Shown here piece by piece: positions 33,159-45,000 of a stretch of DNA of 64,000 bases; the first letter of the stretch is position 1, and every line of letters starts with the position of its first letter. The stretch comes from Antedon bifida. Its lineage: Eukaryota; Echinodermata; Crinoidea; Comatulida; Antedonidae. Made by a program: the position numbers and the translations under genes. The stretch lies in NCBI GenBank assembly GCA_963402885.1, contig OY727093.1:21761409-21825408 (forward strand), written 5' to 3'. The notes beneath the pieces were generated by a model. It had not been told where the DNA came from, searched no databases, and was given only the letters and a program-made list of their open reading frames with translations.

Positions 33159-33802
33159 GGATGGGTGTCTAGAAAACTCAGATCTCAGATATATAGACCA
33201 AAAGTCAGATATCTGAGTTTTCTAGATCTAGAATGCCCAGATTATCAAATGGATAGTTCCATTATTAATCAGAGGGTAGCTTGTTTGAAATACTACAGTA
33301 TTTTATTATACGTTTTCTTACTACTAATAATAAATATTGTAACTTGTAGTAGCGTCCTCAAACTTAAATCATAAAGAAATACAGTATACACCTTTTAAAA
33401 TATAGGTTTAGTATTTAGGCCTAGCCTAGCTATTACAAACTCAATTCAAGGCTCAACGTGTGGGCGCTCGCGAGGGGGTAGGCCGGGTCCGGCCTACATT
33501 TTAACGGTAACGTGCACTGTATTTTCTTTATGATTTAAGCCGTAGGCCGCTTCTACATTTTACAATATTAGTAAGAAAACGTACACATTAATCAGTTTTA
33601 ATAATACTCTAGTATTTCAAATGACCTACCTTCTGATTAATAATGGAATGATCCAAATGACCTACCAACCAATTATTGATCTGAGTTTTCTAGTTCCATT
33701 CTGGAACTTAAAAACTCAGATATTGATATTGAACTCAGATATCTGAGTTTTCTAGATCTAGAAAACTCAGATGCATCTGAGATCTGAGTTTTCTAGACAC
33801 CC
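33159..33802. mobile_element. Fold-back element with 9-bp target duplication (MULE-like)
   Basis: Long inverted arms. The left GGGTGTCTAGAAAACTCAGA (from 33163) pairs with the right end (...TTTTCTAGACACCC to 33802). Further in, the ATTCCATTATTAATCAGA region (about 33248-33330) pairs with its complement at about 33555-33655. The 9-mer AGAAACTAT flanks both ends (33150-33158 and 33803-33811). A 9-bp duplication with long terminal inverted repeats is typical of Mutator-like elements. The arms carry repeated AGATATCTGAGTTTTCTAGA palindromic words. No transposase is seen. Confidence 0.8.
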
Positions 33803-34232
33803 AGAAACTATAGGCCTAGCCGGACGTTGTCACGTTGCTGAATTAATTGTTTTTTGGCAGAATCCGTTAATATGTAGGCCTTTGATATAATTAAACCTGT
33901 ATAAACACAATTGATTCTAAAGGTTATATGTGAGTTTTAATTAATTCATTTAATATGTACATTGTTGGTTGTCAAAAAATAAATAGTTTAGTAACATAAG
34001 CAACATATATAAAGTTTTTGTTTTATTTATTTTATTTTTGCATTGAGCAGTTCCTAAGATTTTCCCATGTATATATAGGGATTAATTCATGTTATGTCAG
34101 AAAGTACAATGTCAGACTTACATGAGACAACATGGTTGGTGACAGTTTTTGCAGCAACTATGGGTTTTCCGTCACATCATGAACCTTCATGATGTGGGGA
34201 TTCAGGCCCTCTATATTTTCTGTATAGCCTAA

Positions 34233-34411
34233 AGCGTGGTTCCCACTAGCGACGCAACGCAAGGACGTAACGCAACGCAAGTGAATTGACCAATTACAAG
34301 CGATGGCTTATTCGCTTGTGATTGCTAACTGTCTATAACTTCGCTTGTCATTGGTTAAAACGCTTGCGTTGCGTTTACGTCCTTACGTTACGTTCTAGTG
34401 GGAACCAAGCT
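34233..34411. mobile_element. Harbinger-like MITE, TGGTTCCCACTAG family, copy 2
   Basis: The ends AGCGTGGTTCCCACTAG and CTAGTGGGAACCAAGCT pair, flanked by TAA on both sides (34230-34232 and 34412-34414). The inner GACGCAACGCAAGGACGTAA and its complement at 34360-34390 also pair, making it almost wholly palindromic. Length 179 bp. Confidence 0.8.
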
Positions 34412-34734
34412 TAAATAGGAAAAATTCTTACGGCCGGTACGGCAATTGAGCCGTCTTCTGTGCATCGTTGCGCACGTTCCTTGCAACGAAGTACGTCTCG
34501 ATTCGATTTTTCATTTAGGCCTATCCCAACGTGGTCCAGTACTTTTTATATCTTCGTCTAGATCAAGTGGTTTGATACAATTGAAATATCAAACGGATCC
34601 AGTTGTAGTTATGTTGGGTATATTTCATCTCGTAATATAATACGTGGTTACGAGATTATTGTGAGATACGAGCCTAGCGCATGCGCGAATCAGTGAGCAC
34701 AAGTGCTGTAAAGCGAATACTACACATTTTTTAT

Positions 34735-34830
34735 TGTTATTATTATTATTTTATTTATATAGCGCTTTTCCAAATTAGTGTAAAATGATCAAAGCACATT
34801 TACACAGTGAGCATATTTTTTCACGCATTT
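34735..34830 (-). repeat. Retroposon 3' tail, TTTATATAGCGCTTTT type
   Basis: (ATT)n, then ATTTTATTTATATAGCGCTT, then CAAAGCACATTTACACAG. This combination is common at the 3' ends of retroposons in animal genomes. The rest of the element is not recognised. Confidence 0.5.
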
Positions 34831-35289
34831 TATATACTTAATTTTGTTTTCACGGAGACAAGCGCAGCAAACTCAATATACGAGTTGAGGTGTTAAGCCA
34901 TCTTAATGATGACAACGAGGATGCTGACACATGTAATTAAAGATGTTTTAATCAATTGGACTACGTCATTTTAGTGAAGTGGATCATGGATGGGAGAAAA
35001 TGAATACAGTGCAATGCATTTCTGCTGTAATTTTTACTACTGTCTAAAGTTGTTTACATAGATAAATGTGCTTACTTACACTATCAAGTACATAATATTA
35101 AAACATTTCTAAATATGTGAATTAGAAAAAAGATATTCAAATGATAATACAGTAATAATATAAACCCATTTTTTAATCCTACCATAAATAATACATGCTC
35201 AAATAGATAAATGCTTATACATCAAGTTCACAAACAAAGTAACCCAGGAAGACCTATTGTTTCAGCTTGTAATAGTCCCACTGTGGTAT

Positions 35290-36830
35290 TAGTGAATTTA
35301 TAGATAGTATTTTGCAACCTATCGTGCAAAAATTACCAATATTAAGGATACTAATGAAGCTGTGAAATTATTTGAGAATTTTCAATTTACATCAATGGGA
35401 GGATATATTTTCACTATGGATGTTAAATCTTTATATACGTCAATACCTATCAATGATGGACTAATCGCACTCAGACACTATCTATAGAAGGACATAAACC
35501 AACCGCGAATTTCGCCTTTCTGAACTAGTACTTACTACTACAGCTTTTGCTTTTAATGGATTATATTATCGTCAAATATCAGGAGTCAGTATGGGTAGCA
35601 AGATCATCATTTGCTTGTCTCTTTATGGGCTACCTTGAACATAATATCTTTGAACAATTTGAAGGACAGAAACCTGAATTATTTAAGCGATACATTGATG
35701 ATTGTATTGGAGCAACTAGTGGTAGTACTGAAGATGTACTTGCGTTCATTGATTTTGCGAATAATTACCATCCAGCTATTGAGTTTACATATGAAATATC
35801 CTCTAAATCGGTCGCATTTTTGGACATTCACATTAAGTAGGCCTATTGATAACTTAAATTTGACAACATCAGTACATTATAAGGATACAGATGCCCACAC
35901 ATACCTTATAATTACGCATCATCACACCCGCCTTCTTGTAAGAGAGCTATTCCGTATTCTCAATTGTTGAGACTAAGAAGGATTTGTAGTAGCAATGAGG
36001 ACTTTAAGTTGAGGACCGCAGAAATGGCTGAATTCTTTTATCAACGTGGATATCCTAATGACATTGTTGATAAATCATTGGATAAGATACACACCATCAC
36101 TCATGAAGAAGCACTCATACCTAAAGTTCATGATGTGTCTGATCGTACGTCTTTAGTTCTAACATTCCATCCTACTTCAAATAAAATCGCAAAAATCGTC
36201 ATGGATAACTACCATATCTTGGAATCTGACCCAGTAACTAAGAACATTTTTAATGTACATCCCATGATATCATATAAACGAGATCGTAATCTTAAAGATC
36301 AGTTAGTGAATTCTAAATTAAAATCATCAAATCATAATGATGATGGTATGACTAAGTGTAACAGAAATAGATATAAGACGTGTAAATATGTAATATGTAC
36401 TAGTAGTATCATAGGACCACGTAAGAATTTTGATATTCAAGATAATTTTAATTGTGTTTCTATTAATGTGATGCCATTATTTGTACGAACATGGAGTCCA
36501 TGGTACGAAATGTAATGTAATCTATATTGGAGAAACTAAACGAAGACTTGGGGATAGATTTAGAACATTTACGTTCCATTCATCTTAATACACCCGGTCT
36601 CCCTGTAGCAGAACATTTTCATGATAACCACAATATTAATGATATACGGGTTACTGGCATAAAACAATGCAACTCATCCGAACGCGACCGTAGACGACTA
36701 GAAGAACGTATGATCCATTTGTGCGCCATTTTGAACTTGGGGCTGTTACCATGGTTACGGGATCGTGAAAATGTGTTACCTAGCATTTTTGGTATCCTAG
36801 CACCATAATAAAGTGAAATCAAGTGAAATC
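35290..36830 (+). mobile_element. Penelope-like element fossil (RT plus GIY-YIG)
   Basis: Plus-strand frames contain Penelope-type reverse transcriptase features: a DVKSLYTSIP block near 35410, a YIDDCIGA catalytic block near 35690 and SVAFLDIHI near 35815. They are followed by a Cys-containing linker, a YIGE-type start of a GIY-YIG nuclease near 36515, and its C-terminal part with an LEERMIHL motif near 36700. The domain order (RT then GIY-YIG) is diagnostic of Penelope-like elements. The copy is broken, with several interruptions, lacks the N-terminal region, and is an old remnant. Confidence 0.85.
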
Positions 36831-37037
36831 TCACTTTGAGCATTAAAATCGTACGGAAATACACGAGGACCCTGACTATTATTGTAATACCCAGCCTTTG
36901 GCTACTCAATTTAGAAGTTTACCGGTAGCACATAATATCTTGATACATTTTTATTTATATTCAACTTCGTGGGATTGTCTTTTTTTCCTGAAACTCGTAA
37001 TAACATTGCGGTAATGATTCATTCATAATAGAGGATA

Positions 37038-37256
37038 TGATTATTACAAAGTGCGACAGAAGTTATCACAAAGTTCGACAGGTTATTACAAAGTGCGAAA
37101 GTTTTGTTACAAAGTGCGACGATTATTGCAAGGTGCGACAAGTATTATAAAGTGCGACAAGTATTATAAAGTGCGACAGGTGTACAAAGTGTGACGATTA
37201 TTGCAAAGTGCGACAAGTATTACAAAGTGCGACGATTATTACAAAGTGCCACAGTA
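37038..37256. repeat. Minisatellite, TTACAAAGTGCGAC unit
   Basis: About eleven imperfect copies of a 15-20 bp unit (ATTACAAAGTGCGACAG and variants with GCAAAGTGCGACAAGT). Unit length varies. One isolated unit (AACAAAGTGCGACC) appears at 42029. Confidence 0.85.
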
Positions 37257-37529
37257 CACTCTTTAAATAAATTAAACTAAATCTTTACAATATTTTGGAC
37301 ATTATAATGGTCTTATTTTTCAGCTTGAAATGTGAATTTCTATTGTTAACATTTCAGCCTATGTTTTCTTTGTAATCAGATGTCTAATAAATTAAATGTT
37401 GGTTTTTCATTTATAGTCCGTATACAGTAGAGCACATATGCATAGAAAAGGGTCCCGGTGTACTAAAATATAACGAGTCTAATAAGTCTACATTATGATA
37501 AAGGCATACTGTCGCGACATCCATATTAT

Positions 37530-37970
37530 TCTTTATACTTACAAGCGCGGCGTTGACTATAGAGCCCCAATCTTACTTAACAATCTCCCGTCCTTTATCC
37601 GCCGATCTACTGTAGGAAATTTAAAATTTTAAACAATATCTTATCCATGGAGATCCATGTCCTATATTTAACTAGTTTTCTGACCTGCCTGTTTTTGAAT
37701 TTTTCAATTGTTCATAATATTAGCATGTTGAACCTTTGTGTATATATGGAATTCTTGTATTATATTTTATTATTTGAGTTTTGAATTTTATGAAATCTGG
37801 AAATGTTATCACAATTTTTATATTTATAGTAGTTTTTTAAAATTAATTTGTTTATGATAATGTATTCTTGTACTGTTTGTATTGTGTTGTCGAGTGCCCC
37901 ACTGATCAGCTTTGCTGGATGGGCTACCCTCATGAAACATGGTTCAATAAATAAAAGTAAAATACTAACA
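37530..37970 (+). mobile_element. LINE 3' end
   Basis: A short frame reads YKRGVDYRAPILLNNLPSFI, then RRSTVGNLKF and stop (TAA 37630-37632). This matches the terminal block of CR1-like reverse transcriptases (R-x-AP-x-LWNxLPxxIR...SxxxFK). About 330 bp of AT-rich 3' UTR follows and ends at GGTTCAATAAATAAAAGTAA. It is heavily 5'-truncated. Confidence 0.65.
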
Positions 37971-38439
37971 TCTTTTTATAACACGATATTAAACTGGAGC
38001 TGTCGGATCCGGTACGAGATAACACAAGTTCAATAACCGGTTTTATGATGTGCATTTATTATAGCGAATTAAAACACAAACCCCGTCCTCAGTTCAGGTG
38101 AAATGACAAATGTATATGGCATTACAATAAAGGCAACCAACCAAGGCCTGTATATTTCAGGTTTGGTTAAGTTAGGGAAGAGTCACTCTTTCCTGGTTAA
38201 GTAAGATAGTTTCAAACGTTTACACAATGAATATATTATTCTAGCTAGCTTATTTATCAAGGTGACCAATTTCACACAAAATGTATATATGTACATAAAA
38301 TAAGGAAATAAGATAATAGTAGGCCTAGTAGACACAGAATATGCCTGTGTATGGCCTAATTAATAATAAATAAATACTGTACGTCGACGTAACAGTTTGC
38401 TTTTAAATTACTAACCGACTGTAATTTGTACTTCTTTTT

Positions 38440-38600
38440 TAGGGGCACGGAAAACCCACTGTGGCCCATCCCATAATGGACATTTTTTATTAATTATATC
38501 ACTACCATTATTATGTGGGAATATCACTCCCATATTTGGGCACATCACACTTTTTTTTGGGTCAAACTATAGTTTAGACAGTGTGCATAAAAACAGGGAA
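38440..38600. repeat. Diverged hairpin-MITE relative upstream of cubilin
   Basis: TTTGGGCACATCACACTTTT followed by a T-run, then CAAACTATAGTTTAGACAGTG, resembles the right arm of the element at 10886-11028. The left arm is not clear. It lies 300-450 bp before the cubilin start codon, so it may overlap promoter DNA; no TATA box or other core element could be identified with confidence. Confidence 0.4.
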
Positions 38601-38899
38601 GAGTTCGATAAAAAGCAGGTAGAATTGAATAGAGTATAAAGGAGAATACCAATGTGACATTCCAAAATAAGCTGACCAATCAGCGCGAACCAATCGCACA
38701 GCACACTCTTCCCAACGAGTACAGAATACTTTACTTTGGCAATGTGTGGTGACTTTTGGGAATGGATGGTAGTGTCTTTGTTTTCTCCCAACTACCCACG
38801 TCACGTTTAAATCTGCAATAACTGTAAAAAAAATTAATCTATGTTTTTTAGAGTAAATAATTGACATAGTGGAATATTTAGGTGTAACCTATCATCATC

Positions 38900-39015
38900 A
38901 TGTATGGTAGCAAGTGTAACATCTTCGTTGGGCTAGCTCTGGTAGGCCTATTATTTTTGGTAGAAGAAGTGATGATGCAGTCTCGCGAAAAGAGAGCGGT
39001 AAACACCGAAGAGCA
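38900..39015 (+). CDS. CUBN: Cubilin exon 1: signal peptide and furin site
   Basis: ATG at 38900. It encodes [20 protein letters not shown], then [18 protein letters not shown] with two bases over, before a GTAAGT donor. A hydrophobic core is followed by REKR. Human cubilin is likewise cleaved at RQKR to give the mature N-terminus. The split codon completes Q-P-K-M with exon 2, as human QQPRM. Confidence 0.93.
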
Positions 39016-42000
39016 GTAAGTATTAGTATTTATCTGTTAATTCATGTATGTGTTTGATATAAATTATTATTAGTTATCTGCACTATAGTGGATAACTCCT
39101 TGTGATTGTATGAAACCATCTTCAATTTTTTTTATCGCCGTGGCTAAAGATACGGTACCGTATCCATACTTAAATTAAACTAAAAAAGCTAAAGGTACGT
39201 ACGGTAAATATAAATTGCATTCCTAAAACTCGTACCTAAATATTAAATTCGTTCCTAAATATTAAAAACTTAACCCTCTATATAATCTCTCTTAAATTAA
39301 AAGCTAAAAAAAAAAAAAAAGACGTCAAGTAGAGAATCAAACCTCCAACCCCTTAAGCCTCGACAAGCCCACTAAGCTACACAGCTGGCTTGCTGAAGAA
39401 CCTATTTGATTAGAATCTATTTTAAAAATTTATTTAGCGCCCTCTATTATTATTGTACCTTTAGTTTTTAAAAGTATTGCTACGGTACTGTATCTTTAGC
39501 CATAACGTTTTTTTATCTGCAAGTAGCTTATCGTAGAAAAAGAAAGTTTTTTACAATTGATTGTTGTTTTTCAATTTCATACATTCTGTAGTAACTTAGT
39601 TAAAGACACCGGATCCAAGACACCGGATCCAAGACACCTTCCCTACAATTTGTGACACTAAAAATAATACATATATATTTCTTTAAAAACATTAAACCAG
39701 GTCATTCCTTGTCTTAAATGTACGTTTTATGGTAAATTATGATAAAAAGTGAGAAACAATGCACTACCTAAGTAGCTCGCGGCGACTGACCTCTCGTGGA
39801 CGGTCTTTAGGCCTAGCCTAGCTAGGCTTAGTTTTGTAGGCCTAGCTGGCAAACATCGGTAACGTACGAACATTGTACGCTAGCTATATACCTAGCCTGA
39901 CGTTGTATATTGCTGCAATAATTGTCTTTCTATTTTTGCCAGACTCCGTTGATACAAATTGGGGAAAACCTGGTATTTTTGCTGAAAAGTTAGGAGTCTT
40001 CCATTTGTTTTGGCCTCACGATCGATCGAAAAGTGAGTGAATTACAGAAGAAAAACAGAAATATCAATCCGCGCGCAATGCATTTTGGGATTTATAGCGG
40101 GCCGCTATAATTATTAGAATCGACTTATTTTTCACATTTTTAACCATTTAAAGACGAAAAAAGTTATCGCAATAGGACCATATAGTATTATTTTTACATT
40201 AAATATAGTTTGTGATCTTGAATTAGATTTAAAAAACGTAGGGAAGGTGTCTTTAACTAAGGCTATGTTCAGACCCATGGCGTTAGACCGTTTTAGCGTA
40301 CAACGTTACTAGCAAGGTCACATTACAAACCGCAGAGAAAAAAATGAGGTGTTCAGACCCATAGCGTACGATTATCGTTACGGAAGTGCGTCATTCAGGT
40401 TGTTACCAGTTGCATATTCTTGTGCTCTTACCCATGTGTTTCATCATTATCTCCACTGTACTGTATATAGGCCTAGATCTTAGCCCTACAAAATTAGGAC
40501 AAAATTTGCCATTTAAATAAAACATACCTCAGCATTTATTTTTTTTAAATATAGTCAAATTTCTGTTTCTATTGTTTTTATTTTGTAGTAAAAACATCTC
40601 CCCCAGGCTCTTGTGTTGTTACGAAAATAAAGCAGGCCTCCTGATGAAGATTGTATTGTGTGTTAAATTGTGATTCTGTCTGTTGAAAGTAACCCTAACT
40701 TTCTAGAAAAAAGATACAGCTCCCCTTGTTTACTGAATTTGTTAAGAGTTAGGGGGTTTTCTAGTCTGCCTTGTATACTGTATTATGAATGAGTGACTTG
40801 ATGTCCCACGCTAGTTTTTAGGTTGAATGAATGCGTGAATGACTCTAGCTAGGCCTAGGCCTAAAAAAGGAGACGGGATCGTAGTCCCTATGTTTAAATA
40901 CAAGGTGCATTTTTTTATTTCATTTGTTAGAAAAAATATTGGTATCAGTTAATGCATGTAGTTTGTAACCTAGTTTTTGTTTCAACAGTTGTATTTGTAG
41001 TCTAGTTAGGCCTTATTTATTCTGGCCTTTTTTGTTGTTGAAATCCATCTCACACATTGCCGATACAGTACAGCCTGAGCCCAGGTCAAACCTTGTTTCT
41101 CGTCATAACATGAAACGTTCTGATTGGATACGACGTAGAGTTACAGTAGCGTCGTACGCTAAAACGGTACTATCAACCGTTTTCCACTACAATGTTACAA
41201 CCATTGTACAACGCATTGTGCGCTAATCACCGAATCTACTCAATGAGCCAAACCGTGATTTACAAAATACATTCTGTTCCAAATATAGGTGTAATTAATT
41301 AAAACTTCAACGACGCGATCATTCGATACGGTTGGCCAGCTGCCGAGACTAAACACCATTTTAATTTGGCGGTTTGGCATGGTGTTTGTAGGCCAGGCCA
41401 TTGCAGTACACAACAGAGAAGGTTGTGTAGTTAATACGTGATGTAACAACTCGCGAAAGATGGTCAAATTACGCACTATTTTTTTGCCCGGTTTCAGTGT
41501 TTAAATCCTTAAAATTCAGGAAAGTGACATAGCCTATCGTGTGCAGCCCATCAATAAACATCAGTGTGCCAAATGTGAGCATGTACCATTCAGTGGTTTC
41601 GGAGGAGATACGTAAAATACGAGAAAGATTTAGTAGCATTAATATATAGATTCCATGTTAAGATTTAACATAAAAGGGACATTTTCCTTTTTTTTATTTT
41701 AGTCCTATTCAATTATTAGTATCAGTATATATGATCTAGGATCTGACGAGGGTCAGAACGTTTTTGGAAAAATAGATGCTTCCACACTGTTTAATAGGCT
41801 AGAGCAAAGTTTCCATCACATTTAAAAATAAATCCTTCCTAAATACTGTACGGATCTTTATCAATGAACTAATAAACTTTGATCGAAAAACACTTCAAAC
41901 GATATCAACATTTGCAGTACTCCGAAAATGCCTCCGAAATAGTGCATGTGTACTGTGTTGTTGGTGGTGGTCTGTTAACCTAAATCTGCCACTGATGCTA

Positions 42001-45000
42001 CGTCGGCGGTGGCCGCCATTTTTTTTCTAACAAAGTGCGACCTCTATGTTATGAGTAATCTTTAAATATTGCGCCTTTGTGGCCTTTCACACAGAAAACT
42101 GTAAAAATACCGTAATATTACCTTCTGTGTGAATGACCGGCAAAATACCAGGTTGCTTACTGGGATATTGCTGCAATTCTATGTGAAAAGGGCTTATTAC
42201 TTACGGTCTTCTGTGGGCAGTCTTTTTACCAGAGACCCGCGACCCAATACGAAAAGGGGAGACCCAACTATACGAAAAGGGAGAAGGCATCTACTCCTAT
42301 ATTCCGTCAAACAATTATTATTTTACTTCCCATGCTATTGAGGGATGGAAGGGTGCATCTCTGTTCGGTCATGCTATAATATTCGCCCGGTATCTTCAGG
42401 TAGGGCACGGTATCGTTAATGTTAAGAGTTAATAAGTTGCTTTAGTCACAAAAAATTTAACTTAATCAGTATTTTGACAGTTTTTTATATTAAAAAATGT
42501 ATAAAACATAGGCCCTGTTTCTGCTGCCAATTTTTTAAATTACATATATACGGTATTTTTTTGGTAGCGGAAAGGGCGCTGAAAAAAAAAAATACCATAT
42601 TTTGTATACCATATTTTCCCCACCAAATTTGTGGAAAAAATACAGTATTTTCAAATTTATGCCGTATTTTCTGTAACCATTTCTGCTGCCAATAAAAAAT
42701 ACCGTATTTTTTTTTATGAAAAAAAATGTGGAGCGGTATGGTATTTTATAAATCTGTGAGTACGGATAGACTAGTCTCCAAAGCAAGTAAACTCAAAGCT
42801 GAAGTGCCTGCAAAAGCAGTACAACAATTTCAAAACACTGATAATAACTCGGGGAGGGAACGAATTACTTGTCCCCATTACGATGTTTTGGACCGGATAT
42901 TGGGATATCGAGCCATAGCTGTGCTCTCACTACATCTCTATGACTAGGCTGTTGAAAGTGAGGCGTAAAATTCCTTTATTGCATGATATGAGCGTGGGAA
43001 TTCATCGAGAGTGGAGTTACGTCAGTGCTCACGCACAGTATACTTGGGTCAAACACAGACTTCCGGCCCAAGAATGGCAATTTGGGTAAAAAGGATGAAT
43101 TTTAACACAGCCACCCAAGAAGTATTTAGAAATAAATGTTAACTTTTTTGTTAAACCAGTTGTCAAGTACTTACTTGCTACGTTAACATTTATTTTTAGA
43201 TATCCATTTGACACCAGATGAAATGTTTTGAGAAACCAAGGGCCTGTTTCTGCTGAAAAAATAAAAATAACCGATTTTTTGTAAGTACCACAAACCACAG
43301 AAATGATCGCGTTGCAACTAAAAATGTTCTCCGACGTTAATCGGTTATCTGGTAATCGCTTTTTAAAAATCACGTCATCCATACCCACAGCGCAGTTCAA
43401 ATTATGGAAGGCCGATGAGAGTTGGTTTGTTTACATCCTATCGCTGCCTAAAACTCTCACATGTAGGATTAAAAATTGAACTCGTAAAGCTATATTATTT
43501 GTAAAATAAACATCTAGTAAACTAGGCCTCTACCGTACCACATACAACAGAATAATGATGTTATATTAATAAGGGCACGTCGGCGAGAAAAGTTCGTTTC
43601 GCCGTTCGGCGTTGGTTCTACTGTAGGGCCTAGCTAGGCTATATATTTCTACCGAAACAACAGGCCTAAAAAAGGACATGCAAAACATCGTTAGCCTGGA
43701 CTGGTGGAATGTAACGGTGTACTTGTAACGCAGAATCTTGGAGTCTCTTGGTATAATTCTCCCCCACAAAATAATAAAAATCAAATGTTTAACATTTGAT
43801 TGTTATTCGGTCGGTCCACATCGCTGATCGTCGTCGATCGCGCAAATAAACAGCATGCTTTGTGAATGAGAGTGTTGCCATACTCTAGAGGTCAAAGTGG
43901 GGTCAATAATCGCTATTTGTGTTGCAGCTCAAAACTGCTCCGCAATAATCGGTTAAAACAAGAAATAATCGATTAAAACACGCAATGGATTGAGTGTTTT
44001 TAATCGGTTATTTTTAATCGGTTATTTTATTTTGCGCCGTTTCTGCTGCCCAAAAATAATCGATTAAAAAAATAAACGGTTAATAATCGATTATTTCTGC
44101 TCAGCAGAAACAGGCCCCAAGAAGTATTGTTAAAGCTCAGGTACAGGCATGAATTTTAAACATAATATTTGGTTAATTGTACATAAATCAAATATTTGTA
44201 ACAGAAATCAAGACGAAAAAACATGAATTTCCCTTAATATGGCCAAATACAAAATTTGACAAAATTCTTCCATAAAAACCAGGAAGACTTTTTTTCAGTA
44301 GTTAGGTAGTTAACCTAATGTAATAACATGTCTGGTGACTCCCTAGAAGGTGAAAAAAGATGGTGGATATACGGTGGATAATTTTTGCTATAGCATGAAA
44401 ATAAAAAGCTGAAGTTGAATAAAAATACCAGAAATGTAATATTCAAGTTATATTACCTATATTTAGTTATCTGATAACATTTTTTACCACACCGTTTATT
44501 TTTCATAGCTTTTTAAAATGCCTCTCTATTTACAAAATTTGTGTACAAAAGAATAGAGATTTTACTGTGTAATTTGAACTATCCCCCCACTGATAAGAAA
44601 GTGCTTATTTTCAACAAGCTTGTGTAACACAAATAAAATCCCAAAAATTATGAAACATAGGGGAAACTATAGATCGATAATTATTAGAATGTATGATCAA
44701 TAGAAATTTTTTGCCCGCACCTGGCCTTTAACAGAAACGGGGTACTAAAAAATACCATATTTTATACCATATTTTGAGCAGTTGCAGCAGAAACAGGCCC
44801 ATACAATTAAATATCACAATAACATTAAATATTATGTTTGCATGTACTTGATAACATTTTATATCATGAAACCCTATCCGGGCAAAGATTAGCATGGCCC
44901 TCCCAGTTATAGGCTTACATGCAAACGGTGTTCATATTACTTTTAGTGAATAGTAAAAAGAGAGAAGAATTAAATAAACTTTTAGGATAATTATTAAATA

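Noticed and set aside
37038-37256. Short repeats near 37 kb as a possible CRISPR or protein-repeat gene
   Set aside because: Unit length varies, no unique spacers, no continuous reading frame; it is an ordinary imperfect minisatellite.
42535-43400. Frames of 70-123 residues between 42.5 and 43.4 kb
   Set aside because: They fall in the nested GGCCTGTTTCTGCTG elements, are AT-rich and show no transposase motifs.
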